Notes under the pieces: generated by a model
Database searches by the model: none
The model's input: the letters and a program-made list of their open reading frames with translations, nothing else
What the model was told of the DNA's origin: nothing
In this document: in pieces, positions 34,947-42,754 of the stretch
How the letters are laid out: each line of letters begins with the position of its first letter
Position numbering within the stretch: the first letter of the stretch is position 1
Position numbers and translations under genes: made by a program
NCBI RefSeq assembly: GCF_947504145.1
Contig: NZ_CANNGQ010000003.1
Location: 186,001 to 250,000, forward strand
Reading direction: 5' to 3'
From: an uncultured Microbulbifer sp.
Lineage (GTDB): Bacteria > Pseudomonadota > Gammaproteobacteria > Pseudomonadales > Cellvibrionaceae
DNA length: 64,000 nucleotides

Positions 34947-35531
34947 ATGGACACCCTAACCGCCTTCCTCACCCTCCTCTTCGTCATGGACCCCCTGGGC
35001 AACATCCCGGTGTTCCTTGCGGCCCTGAAGAATGTTCCGCCCAAACGCCAGCTGTACGTCATCATGCGCGAGCTGATCTTCGCGTTGATTGTGTTGCTGG
35101 TATTCCTGTACGCCGGGCGGTTCGTACTGGCGTGGCTGGGGTTGTCTCAGGAGGCGATCCGGATTGCGGGCGCGATCATTCTGTTCCTGATTGCGATCCG
35201 TATGGTGTTTCCTATTGAGGGGGGGATCATGGGAGAGCGGCTGGAGGGAGAGCCTTTCTTTGTGCCGCTGGCGGTACCGCTGGTTGCGGGCCCATCCACT
35301 ATGGCGATCCTGATGCTGATGACCAACAGTGAAGGTGAACAGCTTTGGGACTGGACGTTGGCTCTACTCGGAGCCTGGGCGGTTTCCGCCGTCATTCTTC
35401 TGGCTTCGTCGCCTCTAGCGAAGTTGCTCGGAAATCGAGGGCTCATTGCCGTTGAGAGGCTGATGGGTATGGTCCTGGTGATGCTGGCTGTTCAGTTGTT
35501 CCTGGATGGCATCAAGCAGAGCCTGGGCTGA
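34947..35531 (+). CDS. MarC/YhgN-family integral membrane protein
   Basis: A 194-residue protein with six membrane segments, of the MarC (UPF0056) family. The starting motif LFVMDPLGNIPVFLAALKN is typical, as are VFPIEGG and PLVAGPSTMAILML. The family was once linked to antibiotic resistance, but that role has not held up and the substrate is unknown. No strong ribosome site is visible before ATG 34947. It stands alone, divergent from the methyltransferase gene, and is followed by a hairpin. Confidence 0.9.
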   Translation: MDTLTAFLTLLFVMDPLGNIPVFLAALKNVPPKRQLYVIMRELIFALIVLLVFLYAGRFVLAWLGLSQEAIRIAGAIILFLIAIRMVFPIEGGIMGERLEGEPFFVPLAVPLVAGPSTMAILMLMTNSEGEQLWDWTLALLGAWAVSAVILLASSPLAKLLGNRGLIAVERLMGMVLVMLAVQLFLDGIKQSLG

Positions 35532-35547
35532 GACCGACCTCTTCGTG

Positions 35548-35576
35548 GGGTGGCACTAAACCTTGAGGTGCCACCC
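35548..35576 (+). terminator. Hairpin after marC, without T-tract
   Basis: GGGTGGCAC and GTGCCACCC form a nine-pair stem with an eleven-base loop, 17 bases after the stop codon. The absence of a T-run makes intrinsic termination uncertain; it may be a 3'-end stabiliser. Confidence 0.5.
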
Positions 35577-35889
35577 ATCTAGATCAATTTGACGCCAGCG
35601 GGCGCCGGTAAAACTGCACTTTTCCGTCATTTATTTTTGCCTGCCAGGCGCCCTTACCCACGGGATATTTATTCGCCCAACAAACTCACTTCAGAATAAT
35701 GCTCCAGCAGCAGCACTCCCTCATAAAATACGCGCGTTTTTCAACCAAAACGGCCAGCCGGTCATTTTTTAACCTTCCTCACAAAGACTCATTTTAGTTA
35801 CACGCATCCTAATAAATTCATTTATATGTAATCATTTAATAATAATTGACAGATATGCCGGATATATAAACTTTTCGAAGATTACAAAA

Positions 35890-35904
35890 TAACCACTGTG
35901 GTTA
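35890..35904. promoter_or_regulatory. Palindrome TAACCAC-T-GTGGTTA, candidate operator
   Basis: A perfect seven-base dyad around a single T, about 140 bases upstream of the fourth receptor's start and downstream of the TTGACA box. It looks like a dimeric repressor or activator site; the regulator is unknown. Confidence 0.5.
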
Positions 35905-35926
35905 CATATAAGACAAAATATTGAAT

Positions 35927-35954
35927 TTACCTGTGATGCTTCAATGTCAGGTAA
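35927..35954. promoter_or_regulatory. Second inverted repeat TTACCTG...CAGGTAA
   Basis: Seven-base arms separated by 14 bases, 93 bases upstream of the receptor start. It may be a regulator site with widely spaced half-sites or a leader hairpin. Confidence 0.4.
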
Positions 35955-36046
35955 GTTCCACAAAGTGAATTGATCCTTTAAAGTCAGCCCGCACTCGAAT
36001 TACAACAAACCTATAAAAGTGCCTCTAAAACATAAAGGATGCATTT

Positions 36047-38746
36047 ATGATCAAGACCAAGTTGAGTATCGCCATCGCAGCACTCGGCACCATTGCCGCC
36101 ACTGGCGTTTCCGCTCAGGAAAACGTACCTGGCCCGACTGTCGAAGAAGTGATCGTTACCGGTTCCCGTATTGCACGTGACCCGCTCTCTACTACTGGCC
36201 CTATCACCATCGTAGATTCCGAAGCGATTAGCCGCTCCGGTGTTGGCACCATTGACGAGCTGCTGAACCAGCTGCCGTCCATGGGTACTACTGGTATCAA
36301 TGCAAACGACAACAACGGCGGCCAAGGCCTGGCGTTTGTTGATCTGCGCAACCTGGGTTCTGCACGCACCCTGGTACTGGTAAACGGCCGTCGCTTTGTC
36401 TCTTCCGCTTCCGGCGTAAGCTCTGCGGTGGACATGAACAATATCCCGGTAGACATGATCGACCGTATTGAAGTTCTGACCGACGGCGCTTCTGCGGTAT
36501 ACGGCGCTGACGCCGTTGCCGGTGTAATCAACGTGGTCATGAAGGATTCCTTCGACGGCGTTCGTATCAATGCCCGCGCTGGCGCCACTAAAGATGGCGG
36601 CGGTGAAAATGGCGATCTGTCCATCACCTTCGGTCACGAAGGCGAGCGTGGCAGCTTTGTTGCCAACATTACCCACGCTCAACGCGACGAGATCACTTAC
36701 AACGATCGCGACTGGGCCGGCCTGACCAGCTCCATGGGCCCGAACGGTAATATCTTCACCAACTACGGCAGCTTCAGCATTGGCGAAGACGGCGTAACTT
36801 TGGGTGAATATGCCGGCTACGACATCGGTCAGCATATGTGGCTGTCCGGCGCCATGGAGCGCACTTCCGCGACTGCGTCCGGTAAGTTCTCCATCACCGA
36901 CAGCGTTGAGCTGTGGAGTGAAGCCAGCTTCACCACCAAAACCAGCAACCAGCAACTGGCCGCCCAGCCGCTGTACGCCGGTAACGGTTTCAACCTGAAC
37001 CCGGAAGAGCACCTGCCTGAGGCCGTTAAAGCTCAGCTGCAAGACGCCTGGCAAAAAGCCGACGATGCCTACGCAATCGAACTGGCAGCCTACAACGCAG
37101 CGCATGCCGAGTGGGAAGCACAGGGCAGCCCTGAAGGCCAGGAGCCGACCGCACCGGTTGCTTCTCACGGCACCGACTGGGTAGACGGCTTCTCCGACTT
37201 CCGCATCCGTCCGGTATCTGGCGGTACTCGCTCTTACGAGCAGACCACTGACACCTTCCGTGTTGCGGGTGGCTTCAACGGTGACTTCTCCAACGGTTGG
37301 ACCTGGGACACCTTTGCCAGCTACGGCAAAAACGAAGGCGAAAACGTCATCCTGAACTCTTACAACAAAACCAAGTTGGATGAGATTTTCAGCGGTGAAG
37401 CGGGCCTGGACTATGATTTCGCTGGCGGCATGAGCCCGGAAATCATGGACTACTTCCGCTACGACGACTACGAAGACAACTCCTATGAGCTGCTGAACTT
37501 CGGCGCGTCCCTGTCTGGTGACATCGATGCCATCGAATTCCAGGGCGGCGCACTGGGCTTTGCGGCCGGTGTTGAGTACCGTGAAGAATCCGGTGAATTC
37601 AACCCGTCTGCACAAACCCAGAGCGGTGAAACCTTCGGTAACCAGCAAGACGCAACCGGTGGTGAATACGACGTAACCGAGGTATTTGCAGAGTTCAATC
37701 TGCCAATCCTGCAGGGCGCGCGTTTCGCGGAAGAGCTGACTGCAGACGTGGCAGTTCGCTACTCTGACTTCAGCACCTTCGGTGGCCAGAGCACTGGTAA
37801 AGTCGGCGTGGTTTACGCACCGGTAGAAGACCTGCGTTTCCGCACCAGCTTCTCTACTTCTTTCCGTGCTCCGGGCATCTACGAGCTGTACAGCGGCTCT
37901 GCACAGAGCTACGAGTACCTGATCGACCCGTGTGACACCAGTGCAGCAAACGAAGATGGCCAGGGCGCAAACTGCGGCATGGTTGGTGCTGGCTTCACCC
38001 AGGCGGGCAACCAGGTTCCGACCAACATCGGCGGTAACGAAGAGCTGACCCCGGAAGAAGCAAAAACCTTCACTGCCGGCATCGTGTGGACCCCGAGCTT
38101 TGTAGACGACCTGTCTATTACTCTGGACTACTACGACATCAGCATTGAAGACGCGATCACTTCTCCAGACCTGCAGCGCATGCTGGACGACTGCTTCCGC
38201 GACGGCGACTCCGCTGCGTGTCAGTTCGTAACCCGTGGTGCCGGCGATCAGATCGTTGCACTGGAAGGTGCGAAGATGAACATCGGTCAGATCGACACCC
38301 GTGGTGTTGACGTAGACATCGTTCAGAACCTGCACTTCGATTCCGGTCGACTGGGCCTGCGTGCACAGGCTTCCCGCCTGCTGGAGTACAACGAGTTCAA
38401 CGAGCAGTCCGGCACCGAGTCTGACTACCTGGAATACGTTGGCACCACTAGCGGCCTGTACGTGAAGTGGCGCGGCCTGGCCAGCGCAACCTGGTACGGC
38501 AACGACTGGGATATGGGCGTTGACATGCAGTACTTCGACGACGGCTACAGCCCCTACCTGCCGGTTAAGTCCATGACTTACCTGAACCTGAAAGCAGGCT
38601 GGGACGTAAACGAGTCTACTCGCCTGTCCGCTGGTATTGACAACGTTTCCGATAAGGATCCGCATACCACTTCCGGCAGCGACTGGAACAGCTTCTACGA
38701 CTTCCAGGGTCGCTACCTCTGGGCTGGTGCTTCTTACCAGTTCTAA
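36047..38746 (+). CDS. TonB-dependent outer-membrane receptor (large, ligand unknown)
   Basis: An 899-residue receptor: signal peptide (about 1-24, ending GVSAQ), VEEVIVTGSRIARD, plug motifs (TIDELLNQLPSMGTTGIN, VDLRNLGSARTLVLVNGRR, IDRIEVLTDGASAVYGADAV) and a barrel ending WAGASYQF. A glutamine/alanine/glutamate-rich stretch (about 325-365) may be an extended loop. Codon use is strongly biased towards likely optimal codons, suggesting high expression; as a by-product the antisense strand has no stop codons over the whole gene. ATG 36047 is preceded by AAAGGATGCATTT. It is a single-gene unit with its own long control region and terminator. Confidence 0.93.
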   Translation: MIKTKLSIAIAALGTIAATGVSAQENVPGPTVEEVIVTGSRIARDPLSTTGPITIVDSEAISRSGVGTIDELLNQLPSMGTTGINANDNNGGQGLAFVDLRNLGSARTLVLVNGRRFVSSASGVSSAVDMNNIPVDMIDRIEVLTDGASAVYGADAVAGVINVVMKDSFDGVRINARAGATKDGGGENGDLSITFGHEGERGSFVANITHAQRDEITYNDRDWAGLTSSMGPNGNIFTNYGSFSIGEDGVTLGEYAGYDIGQHMWLSGAMERTSATASGKFSITDSVELWSEASFTTKTSNQQLAAQPLYAGNGFNLNPEEHLPEAVKAQLQDAWQKADDAYAIELAAYNAAHAEWEAQGSPEGQEPTAPVASHGTDWVDGFSDFRIRPVSGGTRSYEQTTDTFRVAGGFNGDFSNGWTWDTFASYGKNEGENVILNSYNKTKLDEIFSGEAGLDYDFAGGMSPEIMDYFRYDDYEDNSYELLNFGASLSGDIDAIEFQGGALGFAAGVEYREESGEFNPSAQTQSGETFGNQQDATGGEYDVTEVFAEFNLPILQGARFAEELTADVAVRYSDFSTFGGQSTGKVGVVYAPVEDLRFRTSFSTSFRAPGIYELYSGSAQSYEYLIDPCDTSAANEDGQGANCGMVGAGFTQAGNQVPTNIGGNEELTPEEAKTFTAGIVWTPSFVDDLSITLDYYDISIEDAITSPDLQRMLDDCFRDGDSAACQFVTRGAGDQIVALEGAKMNIGQIDTRGVDVDIVQNLHFDSGRLGLRAQASRLLEYNEFNEQSGTESDYLEYVGTTSGLYVKWRGLASATWYGNDWDMGVDMQYFDDGYSPYLPVKSMTYLNLKAGWDVNESTRLSAGIDNVSDKDPHTTSGSDWNSFYDFQGRYLWAGASYQF

Positions 38747-38777
38747 GTTGCGAACTTGACGTCCTAGACGTTCCGTC

Positions 38778-38813
38778 AAAAAAAAGGGGATGCCATTGGC
38801 ATCCCCTTTTTTT
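38778..38813. terminator. Bidirectional terminator after fourth receptor
   Basis: A8, GGGGATGCC-ATT-GGCATCCCC, T7. It serves the receptor (plus) and the converging TPR lipoprotein gene (minus), whose stop is three bases away. Confidence 0.95.
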
Positions 38814-38815
38814 GT

Positions 38816-40012
38816 TTAAGGCCCATCAATCAACAACTGCAATTTCTGGTTGTAGGCTCTTTGCGCCCCCGGGCTATCGGTCAAGGAAAACGCTTGAGAA
38901 AAATACGTTTTAGAATCCTCCAGATCCCCCAGTCGATAACTGGTCAGCCCCATCAAAAAATGAAACCGGTGATCGTCTTCGTACTGCCAGATTGCACGCT
39001 TCAGCTGCCGTTTTGCGCTTTTGAAATCCCCGTGCTCATAGGCATTGCGGGCCTGGTAATAAAGGTAATAGGGGTTGCGCTCGCGGTGGTAGCGGGCCTT
39101 TTCTGCGTAGTAATCGGCAAGTTCTAGCTGCTGTTGCTTGCGGTAGAGCCGCTCGAGATTGCTCATGGCAATCGTGTGCCGGCCGTCTAACTGCAGGGCC
39201 TGCAGGTAACTCTGCTCTGCTGCTGCAAATTCCTGGTTGCGGCTGTACAAAGCGCCCAAGTTTGCCCACAGATCGCCATCGCCAGGGCGCAACGACAGGG
39301 CCTTGCGCAAGTAGCGGAACGCTTCACGCATCTCACTTTGCTGCATCAGCTCCAGTCCGCGGTTGCTGTAATACTGGGCAAAGGCTTCGGTGTCGGTGAG
39401 CTCGCGCTGGTCGTAAACCGGATCGTAGGCAGCGAGATTGAAATCCACCACGCGGCGCCCTCTCGGGCTCTCGCTCACCATGTTGATATGGCGGTAAACC
39501 ACAAAGGTCTGCTCTTCGTCGTGCCCCCACACCGGTGGCACTTCAACCTGGTTGAAATAGGCTTCCGCACCCAGCGCCCGCGTCATGGCCACCATCATCA
39601 CGGTAAACGCCATGCAGTTGCCCACCCCCTGCTGATAAGTCTCGGCGGCTGTGAGGGTCTGATCCGCCCGGTACTCGACCGTGAAATCACGCTGCTCGAA
39701 GCCGCGCAATAAGGCCTGCAAACGCTGCCGAGGGTTGGCATCTGGCGCAACTTGGGCCAGGTACGCACGCATCTGCGGTTGCAGCCCGAGAATGTCGTCC
39801 TCAGGGAGCGCCTCAGGGCTCAGTGGTTCACCGAAGATCGCCGCACCGGAGAGCAGCCAGCCCGTATCGATTGAAGCGTGCTGCTCTGGAGCGGAGCTGG
39901 CACAGCCACCAAGCGCGGCAATACAGAGGCCGAGGCCGAAGGCTTTCCAGCGCTGCGTAAATCGCAGTGACCACTTTTTCACTGCCAGTCCCGAATTTTG
40001 CGGGGTTTTCAT
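38816..40012 (-). CDS. Lipoprotein with transglutaminase-like and TPR domains
   Basis: A 398-residue periplasmic lipoprotein. An N-terminal signal with lipobox LGGC (Cys about 37) is followed by a transglutaminase-like domain (about 85-195) with a candidate catalytic Cys in GVGNCMAFTVMMVAM, His in VYRHINMV and Asp in RVVDFN, and then about five tetratricopeptide repeats (about 215-390: YLRKALSLRPGDGDLWANLG, YLQALQLDGRHTIAMSNLER). Such combinations act as periplasmic peptidases or scaffolds, but the substrate is unknown. ATG 40012 has a GGGGAGA site upstream and gives MKTPQNSG before a basic n-region; the frame goes on to 40114. It converges with the fourth receptor and diverges from the POT gene. 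Confidence 0.85.
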   Translation of the reverse strand: MKTPQNSGLAVKKWSLRFTQRWKAFGLGLCIAALGGCASSAPEQHASIDTGWLLSGAAIFGEPLSPEALPEDDILGLQPQMRAYLAQVAPDANPRQRLQALLRGFEQRDFTVEYRADQTLTAAETYQQGVGNCMAFTVMMVAMTRALGAEAYFNQVEVPPVWGHDEEQTFVVYRHINMVSESPRGRRVVDFNLAAYDPVYDQRELTDTEAFAQYYSNRGLELMQQSEMREAFRYLRKALSLRPGDGDLWANLGALYSRNQEFAAAEQSYLQALQLDGRHTIAMSNLERLYRKQQQLELADYYAEKARYHRERNPYYLYYQARNAYEHGDFKSAKRQLKRAIWQYEDDHRFHFLMGLTSYRLGDLEDSKTYFSQAFSLTDSPGAQRAYNQKLQLLIDGP

Positions 40013-40157
40013 CGTTATTCTCCCCATAACGTGTTCTGAATCTCTGATTTTCCACAATTCCTGTCGTGTAGGAATCCCTTTTGCAGGTTCATTTCCTGTT
40101 TCACCTGTAACCATTCGCCAGTTTCCGAGACCGCTGTTACACTCGGAAAGGTTTAAT

Positions 40158-40171
40158 TTATAACGTTATAA
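40158..40171. promoter_or_regulatory. Perfect 14-base palindrome upstream of POT gene
   Basis: TTATAACGTTATAA is fully self-complementary and ends 17 bases before the POT start. It overlaps where a -10 region or ribosome-site-proximal operator would be, and so is a good candidate for a repressor site. Confidence 0.5.
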
Positions 40172-40188
40172 CAACCGGAAACGCTGAT

Positions 40189-41727
40189 ATGTCGTCACTA
40201 CCACAACACAACAGCGATGGCTTCTTTGGTCATCCCAAAGGGCTCTCCACCCTCTTCTTTACTGAGATGTGGGAGCGCATGAGCTATTACGGCATGCGGG
40301 CGCTGTTGGTCCTGTTCATGACCGCCAGCCTGCAGGAAGAAGGCCTCGCCTTCACCGTCGCAGCCGCTACCGCTATTTACGGCCTCTACACCGGCGCGGT
40401 GTACTTCCTGGGCCTTCCCGGGGGCTGGATTGCCGACCGCTTGCTCGGTGGTCAGCGCACCGTCTGGTACGGCGGTATTATCATCATGTGCGGCCATATC
40501 GTGCTCGCCATCCCCAGTGATCACACCTTCTTTATAGGCCTGATTCTGGTGGCTACCGGTACGGGTCTGCTGAAACCCAATATCAGTGCACTGGTTGGCC
40601 ACCTTTACGCCCACGACGATGTACGTCGCGACAGTGGCTACGCCCTCTACTATATGGGCATCAATATGGGCTCGGTGCTGGGCTACATGATCTGTGGCTA
40701 CTTCGGTGAGAAGGTCGGTTGGCACTGGGGCTTTGGCGCTGCGGCCGTGGGTATGGCCATTGGCCTGTACCAGTACCGCAAAACCATCGGCAATCTGGGC
40801 GATGCCAGCCTGAAGCCGGAGCACCCGATGACCACCGAAGGCGCCAAGAAAGCCTGGGGTGCCATCTGGGCCATCGTCGGTGCTGTAGTGGTCATCACTG
40901 CACTGACACTGAGCGGTGTGATTGCATTTGACCCGGTTGCGGTGGCCACCAAAGTAGCCATCTTCTTTACCGCGATCTTCTTTGTGTACTACGCCTATAT
41001 CTACTTCGGCGGCAAATTGAGCCAGGTGGAAAAGAAACGTATGTGGGCGCTGTTCCTGGTGTGTGTCGCTTCGGCCTGCTTCTGGTCAGGCTTTGAGCAG
41101 GCGGGCTCGTCCCTGAACCTGTTCGTCCGCGACTTTACCGACCGCACCGTGGGCTCGTTCGAGATTCCGGCTTCCTGGTTCCAGAATCTGAACCCGATGT
41201 TCATCATCATTCTGTCGCCCTTCTTCGCCGCCCTGTGGATCAACCTGGGCAAGCGCATGATCACGCCGTCTTACAGCATGAAATGTGCGATCGGCCTGAT
41301 CATCATGGCCACCGGCTTTATCGTGATGTTCTTTGCCGCCCAACAGGCAGCACAGGGCCTTGAAGTTGCACCCATGTGGCTGGTAACCACATACTTCCTG
41401 CACACCGTGGGTGAACTGTGCCTGAGCCCGGTTGCGCTGAGCGCGGTGAGCAAGCTATCTCCGCGCCGCTTTGCCGGCCAGATGATGGGTGTGTTTGTAC
41501 TTACCTACTCCATCGGTAATGTTATCGCCGGCCTGCTGGCGGGCAACTTCGATCCGGATAACGTTTCCACACTGCCGAACCTGTACCTGCAGATTGCGAT
41601 CTTCAGCATTGGTATTGGTGCGGTGATTGCGCTGATCAGCCTGAAGTCCAAGCATTGGGAAGGTCAGGGCGAGGATCATATCGAGGCGGTTGAGCCGGCG
41701 GAGGCGACGGCTAAGACTGTGGGATAG
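40189..41727 (+). CDS. POT-family proton-coupled di/tripeptide transporter
   Basis: A 512-residue inner-membrane carrier, paralogue of the POT protein at 9.4 kb. The same motifs appear: EMWERMSYYGMR (helix 1, about residue 27), YYMGINMGSVLGY (about 150), FEQAGSSLNLF and a final YLQIAIFSIGIGAVIAL helix. It should import di- and tripeptides with protons. ATG 40189 has GGAAACGC upstream. A strong terminator follows, so it is transcribed alone. Two POT genes together with several large TonB receptors suggest peptide use as a nutrient, which is inference. Confidence 0.93.
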   Translation: MSSLPQHNSDGFFGHPKGLSTLFFTEMWERMSYYGMRALLVLFMTASLQEEGLAFTVAAATAIYGLYTGAVYFLGLPGGWIADRLLGGQRTVWYGGIIIMCGHIVLAIPSDHTFFIGLILVATGTGLLKPNISALVGHLYAHDDVRRDSGYALYYMGINMGSVLGYMICGYFGEKVGWHWGFGAAAVGMAIGLYQYRKTIGNLGDASLKPEHPMTTEGAKKAWGAIWAIVGAVVVITALTLSGVIAFDPVAVATKVAIFFTAIFFVYYAYIYFGGKLSQVEKKRMWALFLVCVASACFWSGFEQAGSSLNLFVRDFTDRTVGSFEIPASWFQNLNPMFIIILSPFFAALWINLGKRMITPSYSMKCAIGLIIMATGFIVMFFAAQQAAQGLEVAPMWLVTTYFLHTVGELCLSPVALSAVSKLSPRRFAGQMMGVFVLTYSIGNVIAGLLAGNFDPDNVSTLPNLYLQIAIFSIGIGAVIALISLKSKHWEGQGEDHIEAVEPAEATAKTVG

Positions 41728-41740
41728 ATCACACCCATAG

Positions 41741-41777
41741 AAAAAGGCCGCTGCGGGTAACCGCAGCGGCCTTTTTT
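41741..41777 (+). terminator. Rho-independent terminator after POT gene
   Basis: A5, GGCCGCTGCGG-GTAA-CCGCAGCGGCC, T6, 14 bases after the stop codon. Confidence 0.95.
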
Positions 41778-41799
41778 GTGGGCCGAGGTATACGTATTA

Positions 41800-41819
41800 C
41801 CTGCACGGCAGGCTCCTAC
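41800..41819 (-). repeat. REP-like element copy
   Basis: On the minus strand GTAGGAGCCTGCCGTGCAGG. It matches the copies at 20624, 44931, 44968 and (core only) 49844, giving a family with the head GTAGGAGC and a GCCTGCC...GCAGGCGA hairpin. Confidence 0.6.
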
Positions 41820-41829
41820 CGCAGCCCGG

Positions 41830-42654
41830 TCAGCCCAATGCTATGGCGTAGTTCAGCCAGATAAACCGGGCGCCGATAAAAAACAGTAACCCGGCGAAGC
41901 AATTCTTCAGCAGTTGTGGAGAAAGCCTGTGGGCCAGTAACGCACCGAAGCGCGCGAACCAGGTGCTAGTGAGGACAATCCCCAGAAACGCGGGCCAGTA
42001 AATATAGCCGCTGCTCCACGCGGGCAGCTCGGCATTATTCCAGCCCTGCACCGCAAAACTCAGCGCCCCGGCAATAGCGATAGGCAGGCCGCAGGCAGCA
42101 GAGGTAGCCACAGCGCGCTGCATAACTACATGGCAGCGGGACAGAAACGGCACGGTGAGTGAGCCCCCGCCAATGCCAAATATCGCCGAGACCCAGCCGA
42201 TAAATCCGCCCGCGAAGGAGAGCCCCACTCTGCCTGGCACCTTGCTACCATCGGTGGGCGGTTGCGATTTGCGCAAACCATCGAGCCACATCTTCAGGGC
42301 AATCCCCACGGCAAAAATCCCGATCAACAACTGCAGCCAGGCGCCACTGAGCCAGTCGGCGGTCACCCCGCCAATCCAGGAGCCGATCAGGATACCCGGC
42401 GCCATCGTCGCAACAATTTTCCAATCTACGGCCCGCTTGCCGTGATGGGTACGAATGGAACTGATTGAGGTGATGATGATGGTGGCCAGGGACGTGCCAA
42501 CGGCCATATGGGTCAGAATTTCCGGCGCGATACCCTGGGCGGTAAATACCAGCACCAGAGCCGGTACGATAATCAGCCCACCGCCGACACCGAATAGGCC
42601 GGCAATGGTGCCTGCGCAGATTCCAACCACTAAATAGATCAACAAGACTTCCAC
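41830..42654 (-). CDS. TauE/SafE (TSUP) family membrane permease
   Basis: A 274-residue protein with about eight membrane segments, of the TSUP family that exports sulfite, sulfoacetate or related organosulfur anions. The glycine-rich family repeats GLFGVGGGLIIVPAL (about 20) and AIFGIGGGSLTVPFL (about 158) are present. The start is a GTG at 42654 with GGGGAG seven bases upstream. It is transcribed alone, after the pnp terminator. The true substrate cannot be told from sequence. Confidence 0.9.
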   Translation of the reverse strand: MEVLLIYLVVGICAGTIAGLFGVGGGLIIVPALVLVFTAQGIAPEILTHMAVGTSLATIIITSISSIRTHHGKRAVDWKIVATMAPGILIGSWIGGVTADWLSGAWLQLLIGIFAVGIALKMWLDGLRKSQPPTDGSKVPGRVGLSFAGGFIGWVSAIFGIGGGSLTVPFLSRCHVVMQRAVATSAACGLPIAIAGALSFAVQGWNNAELPAWSSGYIYWPAFLGIVLTSTWFARFGALLAHRLSPQLLKNCFAGLLFFIGARFIWLNYAIALG

Positions 42655-42686
42655 TGCACGCTCCCCGTTTCCTACGCTTTTTTTTC

Positions 42687-42719
42687 AAAAAAAAACGGTG
42701 GCATATAGCCACCGTTTTT
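42687..42719 (-). terminator. Terminator of the rimP-pnp gene block
   Basis: CGGTGGC-TATAT-GCCACCG stem with A- and T-runs on both sides, between the pnp stop and the TauE gene. It closes the long translation/RNA operon on the minus strand. Confidence 0.92.
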
Positions 42720-42754
42720 CATTGCCTGCAAGCCGGCGCGTCTGACAGGAGTAA

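Larger units (their letters stand above)
35577..36046. promoter_or_regulatory. Long AT-rich control region of the fourth receptor gene
   Basis: 470 bases, strongly AT-rich from about 35690 to 35930 compared with the rest of the window. It contains TTGACA (35846-35851) with TATA-like bases after it, though the spacing (13-15) is poor, and two inverted repeats listed separately. Long, AT-rich upstream regions of this kind are common for tightly controlled receptor genes. Confidence 0.5.

Noticed and set aside
35846..35874. TTGACA box as a sigma70 promoter for the fourth receptor
   Set aside because: The -35 is perfect but the TATA-like -10 candidates sit at 13-15 bases, too close for a confident promoter call.
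36011..38779. A 922-residue open frame antisense to the fourth receptor
   Set aside because: It has no family resemblance; it is a by-product of strong codon bias in the receptor, which avoids the sense codons that would give antisense stops.
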